Part shown: positions 19,281 through 31,560 of the stretch, piece after piece
How the letters are laid out: each line of letters opens with the position of its first letter
How positions within the stretch are numbered: position 1 is the first letter of the stretch
Assembly (NCBI GenBank): GCA_947259215.1
Contig: CAMYLJ010000002.1
Span: forward strand, 129,524 to 193,523
Length of the DNA stretch: 64,000 bases
Origin: an uncultured delta proteobacterium
GTDB taxonomy: Bacteria; Myxococcota_A; UBA9160; JAFDET01
Direction of reading: 5' to 3'
Notes under the pieces: model-generated
The model's database searches: none
What the model saw: only the letters and a program-made list of their open reading frames with translations
Told to the model about the DNA's origin: nothing
Made by a program: the position numbers and the translations under genes

Positions 19281-21740
19281 TCAGGTCTCCTGCTCGAGGC
19301 GCTCCAGCATCGCGCGGATCTCCGCCAGCCAGGGCGGCTCTTCGGGCTCCTTCCCGGTGGTCTCCCGGAAGGAGGCCTGGATGCGCTCCAGGTCGCGCAG
19401 AGCACGGCGCAGGGCCTCCCGCGCCTCTTCCTTCTGCTCCGCCGCCTCGTAGGCCTGGGCCAGGTGGTGACGCACGATGCCCAGATTGGGGTCGTCGGCC
19501 TCGAACAGGCCCTCGGCCTCGAGCAGGTAGCCCACGGCCGCCGACGGAATCCCCTTCTTGTAGAGCACCCAGCCCAGGGTGTCGGCGGTGTGCCCGCTCT
19601 CGGGCAGCATCGACTTCGCCTCCTGGGCCAGGTCGAGCGCCCGATCCAGGTTGCGGCCGGACTCGGCCAGGATGTAGGCGAGGTTGTTCTTGGCGGGCGC
19701 CAGCCGCGGGTCCACCTCGATGGCCCGCTCGTAGGCCTTTTCGGCCTGATCCAGATCGCCGTAGGCCTCGTAGAGCGAGCCCAGGACGAGCTGGAGGCCG
19801 GCGGAGTCGGGACGCTGCGCCGCCGCGCGCTCGTAGGTGGACAGCACCTCCTCGCGCCGGCCCGTCAGCGCCAGGTACTGGGCCAGGCTCTGGTAGGGCG
19901 CCAGGTCGTTGGGATCCAGCTGGATCGCCTTGCGGAAGCTCGCCTCGGCCTCGAGGCCCTTGCCCGACAGCACCTGCAGCATGCCGAGCAGGTGCATCAG
20001 CTTGGCGTTCTCCGGCTCGGCCTTCGTCGCGGCCTCGACGCGCGCGACCGACTCGCCGATGCGACCCTCCCGGCGATCCAGCTGCAGCAGCGACTCGAGG
20101 ATCTGGGGCTGGTTCGGCAGCGTCTCGTTGGCGCGCTCGAAGTAGACACGGGCCTTGGCGTCGTCACCGCGGATGCGCCAGATACGCCCCGTGGCGTACA
20201 GGGTCTCCCCGGTCTGCTCGTCGTCGGGGATTCCCCCGAGGAGCTCCAGGCCCTCGGAGAAGCGCTGGTCGCGCACCAGGGACTGCGCCACCAGCAGGCG
20301 CGTGCTGGTGTCGCCCGGGCGCTGGCGCAGGATCCGCCGGCCCTCTTCGATGGCGAGATCGTTCTCGCCGGAGAGGGCGTAGATCCGGGCCAGCACCTTG
20401 CGCGCCTCGACCAGCTGGCCGTCGATCTCCAGGGCGCGGATCACCTCGACGCGCGCCCCGTTGAGATCGCGCTCGAGGAAGAGCGCGGAGCCGAGCAGGT
20501 AGTGGGCCTCCGCCCAGTCCGGCTTCAGGTCGATGGCGCGGCGCAGGTCCGACACCGCCTGGTCGCGATCGTTCTCGGCCAGCTCCAGCTTGGCCTTGAC
20601 GAAGAGCCCCTCGGGCGACGACGGGTTCTGGGACAGCACGGCCTCCACGACCGCGCGGCCGCGGGCGCGCTGCTGGGCGTCGTCGTTGCGGTAGCCGAGA
20701 TCGAGCAGCAGCTCGGCGCGGCGCAGGCGCGCGCGCACGTCCTCCGGGTCCACCTCCAGGGCCGAATCGGCGGCGGCGAGTGCGCCCTCCAGGTCGCCCT
20801 TGCGGCCGCGGTAGGCGGACAGCACCAGGAAGGGCCGCACGTCTTCGGGCTGCGCGCGGGTGGCCTCCTCGATCATCGCGTCGGCGCGCTCCTCGTCGCC
20901 GCGCGAGGCGTAGAACCGCGCCAACACGTAGATCAGGTCGAGATCGTCCGGGTACTCATCCTGGGCGGCGCGCAGCACCTGCTCCGCCTCTTCGAAGCGT
21001 TCGCGCGAGTAGTAGAAGCTCGCGAGCACGCGGTGGGCCAGCACGGCGCGGTCTTCCTCGGCGAGCGTGCGCGCCTCCAGGTAGGCCTGCTCGGCCTCGT
21101 CGTACCGCTCCTGCTGGGCGAGGTACCCGCCCAGCGCGGCGTAGGCCGAGAAGCCGGGCTGCACCTCGGTGAGCCGGCGGTAGTACGGCTCGGCCTCGTT
21201 GCGCATCCCCTGGCCGATGAAGAAGTTGGCGGTCAGCAGCAGCGGCGCGGGCTCTTCGGGGAACTTCTCGGTCGCGGAGATGTAGGCCTCGCGCGCCTCG
21301 TCGTAACGCCTCAGGCCGTCGAGCGCCTGGGCGCGCAGCAGCCAGGCGGCCACGTTCTCCTCGTCGGCCGCCAGCACGGCATCGGCCTGGGCCAGGGCGT
21401 CTTCGTGCTCGCCTGCCAGCCGGGAGAGCTGGCCGTATTGGAGCCGCGCCTCGGCATTGGACGGATCCAGGCGGACCGTCTCCCGCAGCTCCCAGTACCC
21501 CGGCTGCACCTTGCCGGTGGCGAGGAAGGCCCGGGCCAGACCCCAGTGCGCACCCGCATCGTTGGGATCGATCTGGAGGATGTTCTTGTACTCGATGACC
21601 GCTTCGGCGTACGCCTCCTCTTCCAGGTAGGCGTCGCCCGCGGCCAGGTGCTCGGCGACACGTGCGGCGTCGTCCCCGCAGGCCAGCAGCGGGAGCACGA
21701 GGACCAGGACGGCAGTCGCTCGACGGATTCGCGGGCGCAT
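19281..21740 (-). CDS. prsT: PrsT-like TPR-repeat lipoprotein
   Basis: An 819-aa lipoprotein with lipobox LPLLAC near residue 22, followed by ~20 TPR units filling the rest of the chain (for example AYAEAVIEYKNILQIDPND and QAEKAYERAIEVDPRLA). Large TPR lipoproteins of this design, named PrsT, are typical of XrtA/PEP-CTERM exopolysaccharide loci, where they are thought to scaffold assembly or export. Start is set at the ATG 21740 (GAGG upstream) rather than the TTG six bases earlier. It lies downstream of an NtrB/NtrC-like pair in the same direction. The symbol rests on architecture and neighbours; a generic TPR protein is the fallback. Confidence 0.75.
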   Translation of the reverse strand: MRPRIRRATAVLVLVLPLLACGDDAARVAEHLAAGDAYLEEEAYAEAVIEYKNILQIDPNDAGAHWGLARAFLATGKVQPGYWELRETVRLDPSNAEARLQYGQLSRLAGEHEDALAQADAVLAADEENVAAWLLRAQALDGLRRYDEAREAYISATEKFPEEPAPLLLTANFFIGQGMRNEAEPYYRRLTEVQPGFSAYAALGGYLAQQERYDEAEQAYLEARTLAEEDRAVLAHRVLASFYYSRERFEEAEQVLRAAQDEYPDDLDLIYVLARFYASRGDEERADAMIEEATRAQPEDVRPFLVLSAYRGRKGDLEGALAAADSALEVDPEDVRARLRRAELLLDLGYRNDDAQQRARGRAVVEAVLSQNPSSPEGLFVKAKLELAENDRDQAVSDLRRAIDLKPDWAEAHYLLGSALFLERDLNGARVEVIRALEIDGQLVEARKVLARIYALSGENDLAIEEGRRILRQRPGDTSTRLLVAQSLVRDQRFSEGLELLGGIPDDEQTGETLYATGRIWRIRGDDAKARVYFERANETLPNQPQILESLLQLDRREGRIGESVARVEAATKAEPENAKLMHLLGMLQVLSGKGLEAEASFRKAIQLDPNDLAPYQSLAQYLALTGRREEVLSTYERAAAQRPDSAGLQLVLGSLYEAYGDLDQAEKAYERAIEVDPRLAPAKNNLAYILAESGRNLDRALDLAQEAKSMLPESGHTADTLGWVLYKKGIPSAAVGYLLEAEGLFEADDPNLGIVRHHLAQAYEAAEQKEEAREALRRALRDLERIQASFRETTGKEPEEPPWLAEIRAMLERLEQET

Positions 21741-21802
21741 GGACAACCTCGATCAGGCGGTGCCGCGAACCGCGGCGCTGCCGAAGGGGCGCCCGCGGAG
21801 CC

Positions 21803-23253
<1,451 letters not shown>

Positions 23254-23257
<4 letters not shown>

Positions 23258-24390
23258 CGGCAGCGCCCCGCCACGGGCAGCCGCACCCGGAAGACCGCCC
23301 CGCCGCCCACGGCCTCGGCCAGCTCGATCAGGCCGCCGTGACCGGTCACCACCTTCTGGGCGTTGGCCAGTCCGACGCCGCTGCCGCCGGCCTTGGTGGT
23401 GAAGAACGGGTAGAAGATCCGGTCCCGCAGCTCCCGGGGCACGCCGGGCCCGCTGTCGCCGATGCTGAACACGAGCTCCGCACCGGCGGCGTCGGTTGCT
23501 CGCCGCGGCTCGGGAGCCAGCGGGGCGCGCAGCTCGCGGCGCAGGCACAGGTCGAGCCGCGGCGCGCGGGCGCCGTCGCTGTCGGCGTCGTCCATCGCCT
23601 CCAGGGCGTTGACCAGCAGGTCCGTGAAGACCGCGCGCAGCTGCTCCGGATCCGCCACCAGCGGCGGGAGCGCTTCCTCGTAGTCGCGCTCGACCTTGCC
23701 GGGGAAGTGCACCCGCGTGCACGCCCGATCCAGGCACTCCTCCAGCAGGGACACCGGGTCGATCTCCTGGGGCCGGCCGGGCGTCGGACGCACGAAGGCC
23801 AGGGTCCCGTCGAGGCTGCGCGTGACCGCGCGCAGCTGGCCCACCAGCTCGCGCAGGAGCTGCCGCTCCTCCCCGTCCGGCGCCAGCCGGCGCTCCAGCA
23901 GCCCCGCCAGCACCTCCATGCTGGCCAGCGGGTTGCGCAGCTCGTGGGCGAGCCCGGCGGCCATCTGCCCGAGCGCAGCCAGGCGCTCGCGCAGCCGCTG
24001 CTGCTCGTCCAGGCGCTCGAAGTCCGACAGGTCGCGGAACTGGATGGCGGCGCCCCGCAGCGCGCCCGCGTCGTCGCGCACGGGAGCCACCGTGAACCCG
24101 AGCGTTCCCTCGGCGCGTCCGGGCGACGGGTCGAGCAGCAGCTCCGCACGGGCCGGGTGCTCGCGTCCGGACCGGGCGTCGTCGAGCAGGTCCACGACCT
24201 GGGGCCAGGCCCCGAGGGCGTCGCGGAAGTCCCGACCCAGCCACGCCTCGGGCGCGCCCTCGGGACCGCCGAGGATGCGCTGGGCCGCCGCGTTCAGGGC
24301 GGTGATGGCCCCGCCTTCGTCGATCGCCACCAGCCCCGAGCGGAGGGACGCCAGCAGCCAGCGGCCGAGCCTGTGATCCGAGATCGCCAT
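23254..24390 (-). CDS. NtrB-type sensor histidine kinase
   Basis: A 378-aa soluble kinase. A PAS domain occupies ~12-125, followed by HisKA with the phosphorylated His in AAGLAHELRNPLASM (near residue 150) and an HATPase domain (N box FTDLLVNALEAMDD, G1 IGDSGPGVP, F box FYPFFTTK, G2 GSGVGLANAQ). No membrane segments are present, so it senses an internal signal. The start at 24390 has GTAGGAGGC just upstream. It is coupled to the sigma-54 response regulator by a GTGA overlap; together they form an orthodox two-component pair inside the exopolysaccharide array. Confidence 0.92.
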
Positions 24391-24428
24391 GCCTCCTACA
24401 TCGGAGCGAGGCGTGGCGGGCCTGAGGG

Positions 24429-25088
24429 TCAGTCCTCGCTGGGGACGATGTACTGTTTGCCGCGCTGGCCCAGCCAGCCGTCCTGCTTCAGCTCCTTCAC
24501 CACACGGGTGACGGTCTCGCGAGACGTGCCGATCATGTCGGCGATCTGCTGGTGGGTGAGGTTCGGCGTAGCGCGGTGGTTGTCGTCCACGGCGCTCTCG
24601 GCCATGCGGCGCAGCAGGCCGGTGGTGCGGTCCTTCACGCGCAGGAAGGAGAGCGAGCTGGCCTGCTCGTCGGTGTCGCGCAGGCGGCGCGTCAGCTCCT
24701 GGATCACGACCATGGCGAGGTCCGGGCTGCGGCGCAGCAACCCCAGGAAGTCCGTGCGCGAGAGCGCCAGCAGGACCACCGGGGTCAATGTCTTCACGGT
24801 GGCCGAACGCGGTCCCTGGTCGAGCAACGCCATCTCGCCGAAGAACGAGCTCTCCCCGAGCATCTCCAGGATCTTCTCGCGGCCGTCCTCCGACAGGCGG
24901 GTCACCTTCACGCGACCCTCCCTGAGGACGTACATGTAGTCCCCCGGAAGGCCTTCCTCGACGATGGTCGAGCCCTTCGGATAGCGCCGCTCGATCAGGT
25001 GCGACGCGATGCTGTCCAGATCGTCGTCGCTCACATCGGAGAAGAGCGGGATCTTGCGCAGCGAGTTCCCAGTCGTGTCGTAGTCCAT
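24429..25088 (-). CDS. Crp/Fnr-family transcription regulator
   Basis: A 219-aa regulator with a cyclic-nucleotide-binding fold (~12-130; RYPKGSTIVEEGLPGDYMYVL and SFFGEMALLDQGPRSATV, the phosphate-binding cassette) and a C-terminal winged helix (HQQIADMIGTSRETVTRVVKEL). No N-terminal cysteine cluster for an Fe-S centre is present, so it is not a classical oxygen-sensing Fnr. The GEMALLD-x6-S pattern leaves cAMP or cyclic di-GMP as possible ligands. It lies between the mannose-1-phosphate guanylyltransferase gene and the NtrB-like kinase, in the same direction, with GGAGGGGAA as ribosome-binding site. Confidence 0.9.
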   Translation of the reverse strand: MDYDTTGNSLRKIPLFSDVSDDDLDSIASHLIERRYPKGSTIVEEGLPGDYMYVLREGRVKVTRLSEDGREKILEMLGESSFFGEMALLDQGPRSATVKTLTPVVLLALSRTDFLGLLRRSPDLAMVVIQELTRRLRDTDEQASSLSFLRVKDRTTGLLRRMAESAVDDNHRATPNLTHQQIADMIGTSRETVTRVVKELKQDGWLGQRGKQYIVPSED

Positions 25089-25107
25089 CCCGTTCCCCTC
25101 CAGCAGT

Positions 25108-26205
25108 CTAGACCAGATCGTCCCGGCGGCGGGCCCGCAGTTCCTGCACCACGCGCCGCACGTCGGCGCTGTGATCGAGGTCGGCCACCAGCAGCGCGTC
25201 TCCCGTGTCGATCACGGCCAGGTTCTCGACACCCACCAGGGCGATCGTCCTGCGATCGCCCCAGACGAGGTTTCCCGACGCTCCCTGGATCACCGTATCG
25301 CCTCCGAGCACCCGATTGCGCCCCGCCGCGACCCCCAGCTCCTCGGCCAGCGATTGCCAGGAGCCGACGTCGCTCCAGCGGAACCCCACGGGAACCACCC
25401 AGACCCTCCGGCTCCGCTCCAGCACGGCCACGTCGACGGGCAGCGAGGGAGCCCTGCGGTAGGCGGCGCGGATCGCCGCGGGGGCACCCCGACCCGCCGG
25501 CCTGCGCCGGATCGGAGCCAGTGCCCGGTGAACCTCCGGGGCGTGGGTCTCGATCTCTTCCAGGATCGTCTGCACCCCCCAGACGAAGATGCCGGCGTTC
25601 CAGAGGAACCCACCCCGCCGCAGGAATCCCCGGGCACGGGCCGCAGTGGGCTTTTCGACGAAACGCCGCACGCGGTGAAGACCAGGAAACCCCGGAGGGG
25701 CGGTCTGCCCCACCCGGATGTAGCCGAACCCGGTCTCCGCCCGGGTCGGCTCGACCCCCAGGGTGACCAGCACGTCGGCCCGATCCGCGGCGGCGGCGGC
25801 GCGCCGCATGGCCCGCGCGAAGGCAGCGGCGTCCGGAATCCGGTGATCGGCGGGCAGCACGGCGAGCACGGCATCGGGGGCCTCGGCAGCAATCCGCAGT
25901 GCCGCCAGGCCGGCGGCCATGGCGGTGTTGCGCCGCTTCGGCTCGAGAATGACCCGGTGGCGGGGGATTCCGGTGACGCGCATCACAAGTCGGGCGTGCT
26001 CGCTCCCGCAGACCACCCAGACGTGCTCTGCGAAGCGCTGAGCCCGGCGCACCGTCGCCTCCATCAGGGTTTCTTCATCCCCGAGGGACAAAAAGGGCTT
26101 CGGGACCTTCTGGCGCGACCGCGGCCAGAAGCGTTCTCCCGCGCCCCCGGCCAGGATGACGGCGTGAATGCGGCGTCTGGGGGGAGCGGCTAGCGCCCGA
26201 CGCAT
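25108..26205 (-). CDS. manC: Mannose-1-phosphate guanylyltransferase
   Basis: A 365-aa nucleotidyltransferase that forms GDP-mannose from mannose-1-phosphate and GTP. Visible motifs are the nucleotide-binding AVILAGGAGERFWPRSRQKVPK (residues ~15-36), the LPADHRI block, GFGYIRVG and FVEKPT for sugar binding, WNAGIFVW, and the DVGSWQSLAE signature. It is a single-domain form without the C-terminal isomerase cupin of AlgA/ManC fusions (~480 aa). The start at 26205 overlaps the end of ugd by 16 nt and lacks a strong Shine-Dalgarno sequence, so the exact start is open. Its product feeds Gmd, encoded in the same array. Confidence 0.9.
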   Translation of the reverse strand: MRRALAAPPRRRIHAVILAGGAGERFWPRSRQKVPKPFLSLGDEETLMEATVRRAQRFAEHVWVVCGSEHARLVMRVTGIPRHRVILEPKRRNTAMAAGLAALRIAAEAPDAVLAVLPADHRIPDAAAFARAMRRAAAAADRADVLVTLGVEPTRAETGFGYIRVGQTAPPGFPGLHRVRRFVEKPTAARARGFLRRGGFLWNAGIFVWGVQTILEEIETHAPEVHRALAPIRRRPAGRGAPAAIRAAYRRAPSLPVDVAVLERSRRVWVVPVGFRWSDVGSWQSLAEELGVAAGRNRVLGGDTVIQGASGNLVWGDRRTIALVGVENLAVIDTGDALLVADLDHSADVRRVVQELRARRRDDLV

Positions 26206-27497
26206 GTGTAGTCGAAGCCGGCGGCGCGCAGCGGCCCGGGCTCGTACACGTTTCGCAGGTCGATCAGCACCGGCCGGCGCAGCAGCGAGCGCATGCGCCC
26301 CAGGTCGAGCATCCGGAACTGGTTCCACTCGGTCATGATCACCAGCGCGTCGGCGCCCTCGCAGGCCTCGTAGGCGTTCTTGCAGAACGTCACGGCGGGC
26401 AGCTCCCGGGCCGCGTTGTCCATCGCCACCGGATCGAACGCGCGCACGACGGCACCGCGCGCCTCGAGCCCACGCACGATGTTCAATGCCGGCGCCTCGC
26501 GGATGTCGTCCGTCTCCGGCTTGAAGGACAGCCCCAGCATGGCGATGGTGGCGCCGTCCAGGTTCCCAGCCGCTTTCTCGATCTTCTCGATCATCCGCTC
26601 GCGCTGCTGCTCGTTCACGCGGATCACGGCCTCGATGATCTCGAGGGGCTCGCCCGCGTCACGCCCGAAGTGCGCCATGGACCGCGTGTCCTTGGGGAAG
26701 CACGAGCCGCCGAAGCCGGGGCCCGGGTGCAGGAACTTGGGACCGATGCGGCGGTCCAGTCCGATGCCACGCGCAATGCCGTGCACGTCGCCTCCGACGC
26801 GCTCGCACAGGTTGGCCATCTCGTTGATGAACGAGATCTTGGTGGCCAGGAACGCGTTGGCGGCGTACTTGGTGAGCTCCGCCGTGGCGATGTTGGTCAG
26901 GACGAAGGGCGTCTCGTTCAGGTAGAGGGGGCGGTAGAGGTCCTGCATGACGGCCTCGGCCCGCGCGTCCTCGGTACCCACCACCACACGGTCCGGGCGC
27001 ATGAAGTCGGCAATGGCCGCACCTTCGCGCAAGAACTCCGGGTTCGACGCCACCGAGAAGCGCACGTCGCTCCCGGCCAGATCCAGCTCCTGCTGCACCC
27101 AGACGCGCACCTTCTCCGCGGTTCCCACCGGCACCGTGCTCTTGGTGACGATCACCTTGTAGCCGTCGATGGCGCGACCGATCTCGCCCGCCACCGCCTG
27201 CACGAAGCGCAGATCCGTGCTGCCGTCGTCTTTCGGCGGCGTCCCCACGGCGATGAAGACCACCAGTGAGGAGCGCACCGCCTCCGCCGTGTCCGTGGTG
27301 AAGGCCAGGCGGCGCTCACGTGCGTTGCGCTCCACGACGGATTGGAGACCGGGCTCGTAGATGGGCATCTCGCCGCGATCCAGGGCCGCGATCTTCTCCT
27401 CGTCGTTGTCGACGCAGGTCACCTGGACGCCGAACTCCGCGAAGCAGGCGCCGGTCACCAGGCCGACGTAGCCCGTTCCGATCACGCAGATGTTCAT
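26190..27497 (-). CDS. ugd: UDP-glucose 6-dehydrogenase family protein
   Basis: A 435-aa NAD-dependent enzyme that oxidises a nucleotide sugar twice at C6, giving UDP-glucuronate if the substrate is UDP-glucose. It has the N-terminal Rossmann motif ICVIGTGYVGLVTGACFAE, VGTPPKDDGS, STVPVGTAEKVR, the central ELTKYAANAFLATKISFINE helix and the catalytic Cys in GGSCFPKDT, followed by a C-terminal UDP-binding domain. The full set fits UDP-glucose dehydrogenase; a GDP-mannose substrate is less likely but shares these motifs. Start 27497 follows GGGGAGGA. It overlaps the next epimerase gene upstream by ATGA. Confidence 0.92.
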   Translation of the reverse strand: MNICVIGTGYVGLVTGACFAEFGVQVTCVDNDEEKIAALDRGEMPIYEPGLQSVVERNARERRLAFTTDTAEAVRSSLVVFIAVGTPPKDDGSTDLRFVQAVAGEIGRAIDGYKVIVTKSTVPVGTAEKVRVWVQQELDLAGSDVRFSVASNPEFLREGAAIADFMRPDRVVVGTEDARAEAVMQDLYRPLYLNETPFVLTNIATAELTKYAANAFLATKISFINEMANLCERVGGDVHGIARGIGLDRRIGPKFLHPGPGFGGSCFPKDTRSMAHFGRDAGEPLEIIEAVIRVNEQQRERMIEKIEKAAGNLDGATIAMLGLSFKPETDDIREAPALNIVRGLEARGAVVRAFDPVAMDNAARELPAVTFCKNAYEACEGADALVIMTEWNQFRMLDLGRMRSLLRRPVLIDLRNVYEPGPLRAAGFDYTCVGR

Positions 27498-28465
27498 CCT
27501 GCAATCCTCCCCTCGCGATCCGCGCCGCTCGATCCAGCGGAGGCGACGGTCCGCTCGAGGCCCTCCCGGAGGTCGATCTGCGGCGTCCATCCCAGGCGGT
27601 CCGCGGCCGCCGCGACGTCGGCGAAGCTCCGCAGCACATCACCGGGCCGTTGCGCCTCGTGGACCGGAGCGACCCCGGAGCCGAGGAGCTCCCCCACCAA
27701 CGTCGCCAGATCCCGCACGCTCGTCTCCCGACCGCTGGCCACGTTGAGGACCCGACCCACGGCCCGTTCCGACTCGACGGCGCTGAGGTTGGCGCGCACC
27801 ACGTCTCCCACGTAGACGAAGTCGCGGGTCTGCGCTCCGTCGCCGAAGATCCGGACCGGCTTGCCCTCCTGCGCGTCGCGCAGGAAGCGCGGAATCACGG
27901 CCGCGTAGTCGCCGTCCGGATTCTGGCGCGGACCGTAGACGTTGAAGTAGCGGAGCGCCACCGTGGGCAGCGCGTGCAGCCGGGTGTAGAGGAGGCAGTA
28001 GTGCTCCCCGGCCAGCTTGTGGAGCGCGTAGGGGGAAAGCGGTGCCGGCGGCAGGTCCTCCCGCTTCGGCAGCTGCGGCGCGTCGCCGTAGACCGCGCAG
28101 GATGCGGCGAAGACCACCCGCGCCACGCCCGCACGCCGCGACGCCTCCAGCAGACCCAGGGTCGCGTGCACGTTCACCGCGTCGGCGCGCAGCGGCTGGT
28201 CGATGCTCTGCGGCACCGAGGGAATCGCCGCCAGGTGGAAGACCGCGTCCACGCCGGCGACGGCGGCGGCCACGGCCTCGAGGTCGCACACGTCCGCCTG
28301 GACCACGTCGACGCGGTCGCGCACGTCGGCCAGGTTCTCCTCGCGTCCGCTGGAGAAATCGTCCAGGACGCGAACGCGCCAGCCGTCCGCCACGAGACCT
28401 TCGACGAGATGGCTTCCGATGAAGCCCGCGCCGCCCGTCACCAGGGCCCGACGCGATCCGCTCAC
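27494..28465 (-). CDS. NAD-dependent sugar epimerase (UDP-hexose 4-epimerase type)
   Basis: A 323-aa extended short-chain dehydrogenase. NAD-binding [15 protein letters not shown] at the N-terminus, HLAAIPSVPQS, catalytic Ser-x-Tyr block AASCAVYG and Y-A-L-H-K (YxxxK) are present, with RYFNVYGPRQNP and GDGAQTRDFVYVGDV typical of GalE/WbpP-type C4 epimerases. The substrate could be UDP-GlcNAc, UDP-Glc or UDP-GlcA. The GTG start overlaps the preceding gene (GTGA) and the stop overlaps ugd (ATGA), so it belongs to a coupled nucleotide-sugar block. Confidence 0.85.
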   Translation of the reverse strand: MSGSRRALVTGGAGFIGSHLVEGLVADGWRVRVLDDFSSGREENLADVRDRVDVVQADVCDLEAVAAAVAGVDAVFHLAAIPSVPQSIDQPLRADAVNVHATLGLLEASRRAGVARVVFAASCAVYGDAPQLPKREDLPPAPLSPYALHKLAGEHYCLLYTRLHALPTVALRYFNVYGPRQNPDGDYAAVIPRFLRDAQEGKPVRIFGDGAQTRDFVYVGDVVRANLSAVESERAVGRVLNVASGRETSVRDLATLVGELLGSGVAPVHEAQRPGDVLRSFADVAAAADRLGWTPQIDLREGLERTVASAGSSGADREGRIAG

Positions 28466-29417
28466 GCGGGATCCCTCAACCACTCGGCGAAGCACGCGAT
28501 GCCGTCGGCCAGGGACGTCGCCGGGAGGTAGCCCAGCGCCTCGCGGGCCTCGGCGATGTCGGCCCAGGTCCGGTGCACGTCGCCGGTCTGGGGCGGCAAG
28601 CGCTCGATCCGGGCCCGGCAGCCGAGCGTCTGCTCCAGCACCTCGATCACCTGGGACAGGCGCACCGGATTGCCCGCCCCGAAGTTGAGGATCCGGTAGC
28701 CCAGGTCCCGGTCCAATCCGCGCATCAGCCCGTCGACCAGATCGGTCACGAAGGTGAAGTCGCGCAGGCTGCTGCCGTCGCCGAAAACCGGGATCGGCTC
28801 GCCGCGGCCCATGCGCTCGGAGAACTTGCGGATCGCCAGATCGGGCCGCTGGCGCGGACCGTAGGCGGTGAAGATGCGCGCGCACGTCACCGAGAGCCCG
28901 TGGGCGTGGTGGAAGGTGTGCGCCATCAGCTCGCCGGCCCGCTTCGTGGCGGCGTACGGCGAGATGGGGCGTTCCACCGGATCGCTCTCCCGGAAGGGGC
29001 CGTCGCTGCGCTCGCCGTACACCGAGGAAGAAGAGGCGAAGAGCACTCGCGCGCCGCCGTGCCGGACCGCGGCTTCGAGCACCAGGGCGGTGCCGTGCAC
29101 GTTCACGTCGGCGTACAGAGCGGGGCGCTCCATGCTCGGCCGCACGCCAGCCAGCGCCGCCAGATGGGCCACGCCCTCCGGCGCCGTCTCCCGAAACAGC
29201 CGGTCGAGGGCCTTGGCGTCGCGGATGTCACCTTGCACCAGGCGGAAGCGCGACGAGGCGAGAGCGTGCCCGAGGTTTCGGCGCTTCTCCTCCTCGGCGT
29301 AGAAGGGATCGAACGAGTCGAAGCCCACCACCTCGCGCCCCTCGTCCAGGAGACGGTCGACGAGGTGGGAGCCGATGAAGCCCGCCGCCCCGGTCACCAG
29401 CACGCGTCCCGGTGCGC

Positions 29418-29421
<4 letters not shown>
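28462..29421 (-). CDS. NAD-dependent epimerase, UDP-glucuronate 4-epimerase-like
   Basis: A 319-aa extended short-chain dehydrogenase with [16 protein letters not shown], the characteristic [17 protein letters not shown] segment seen in CapI/GAE enzymes, [20 protein letters not shown] and Y-A-A-T-K (YxxxK). These features favour UDP-glucuronate to UDP-galacturonate epimerisation, which fits the Ugd enzyme encoded two genes downstream. The ATG overlaps the gmd stop (ATGA). Substrate is inferred from resemblance only. Confidence 0.82.
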
Positions 29422-30418
<997 letters not shown>

Positions 30419-30419
<1 letters not shown>

Positions 30420-31516
30420 CAGCGGCGCTCCTCCGCGTGGGGGCCCTGCGCATCCGGGCCGTCGGCGGCCTCTTCGAAGAGGCCCAGGTTCCGCAGCAGG
30501 CGGATGGTCAGCAGGATGACCACCACCACCACGATGACCGCCACGAAGCCTTGAAGGTTGGTGAACGAGAGGGCGATCACGCAGAAGCAGGCCGTCAGGA
30601 AGTACAGCGACAGCACCGCCTGGCGCTGGGAGCCCTGGAACTGGAGCAGGCGGTGGTGCATGTGGGCGCGGTCCGCCTGGAACGGATTGTTGCGGCGCCG
30701 CAGGCGGCGCAGCACCGAGACGCCAACGTCGAGGAGCGGCACGGCCAGCGCCAGCAGCGGAACCAGGAACGTCAGCAGTGAGAGCTGCCGGTAGCTCTCG
30801 AGGGCCAGCAGGGCGAGGGCGAACCCGATGAAGTAGGCCCCCGTGTCGCCCAGGAAGATCCGGGCCGGCGAAAAGTTGAAGGGCAGGAAGCCCAGCAGGG
30901 CACCCACGAGCGCGGCGCCGAAGTAGACGCCCACCGGCTGCTGGCCCTGGAAGCAGACCACGGCCAGGGTGGCGGCGATGATGGTCGCCACGCCGGCGCA
31001 CAGACCGTCGAGCCCGTCGATCAGGTTCATCGCGTTGGTGATGCCCACGATCCACAGCAGGGTCGCGGGCACCATGACCCAGACCGGCAGTTCCCAGTGC
31101 GTCCGGCTGATCGGGTCGGTGAAGTGCGCGATCTGGAAGCCGTAGGAGATCGCCAGCAGGCCGACGCCGATCTGGATCCCGAACTTCGGCCAGGCGCCCA
31201 GGCTGAATCGGTCGTCCCAGGCGCCGAGCGCCAGGAGCAGCAGGCCGCCCACCAGCATTGCCCCCATGTGACCGCTGAAGTCCAGGCGGTCCCCGGCGAG
31301 GAAAACCACGACGGAGAGCCCGACGAAGAATCCCATCGCCACGCTGAGTCCGCCCAGCAGGGGGATGTCCGGGCGCCGGTTCACCTTGCGCGCGTCGGGC
31401 CGGTCGACCACCTGGAAGGCGCGGGCCATGCGGCCGATCATCGGGGTGGCGGCCGCGCTCACGCCGGCGGCCACTCCCAGAGCGAGCAGCACGGGCAGGA
31501 TGTGGAGCGTCTCCAT
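30419..31516 (-). CDS. WecA/MraY-type undecaprenyl-phosphate sugar-1-phosphate transferase
   Basis: A 365-aa polytopic membrane protein with ~10-11 predicted helices. It carries the metal-binding pair in [21 protein letters not shown], the [15 protein letters not shown] loop and the cytoplasmic [11 protein letters not shown] motif that defines WecA-like enzymes rather than MraY. It would start glycan assembly by moving a (probably HexNAc) phosphate onto undecaprenyl phosphate at the inner membrane. The C-terminus ends in a Glu/Ala-rich tail. It lies 45 bp after the tyrosine-kinase gene and heads the nucleotide-sugar block. Confidence 0.92.
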
Positions 31517-31560
31517 CACCGTCTCTCCGGCAGCATCAGACCCGGCCCGCCCAGGCCGCC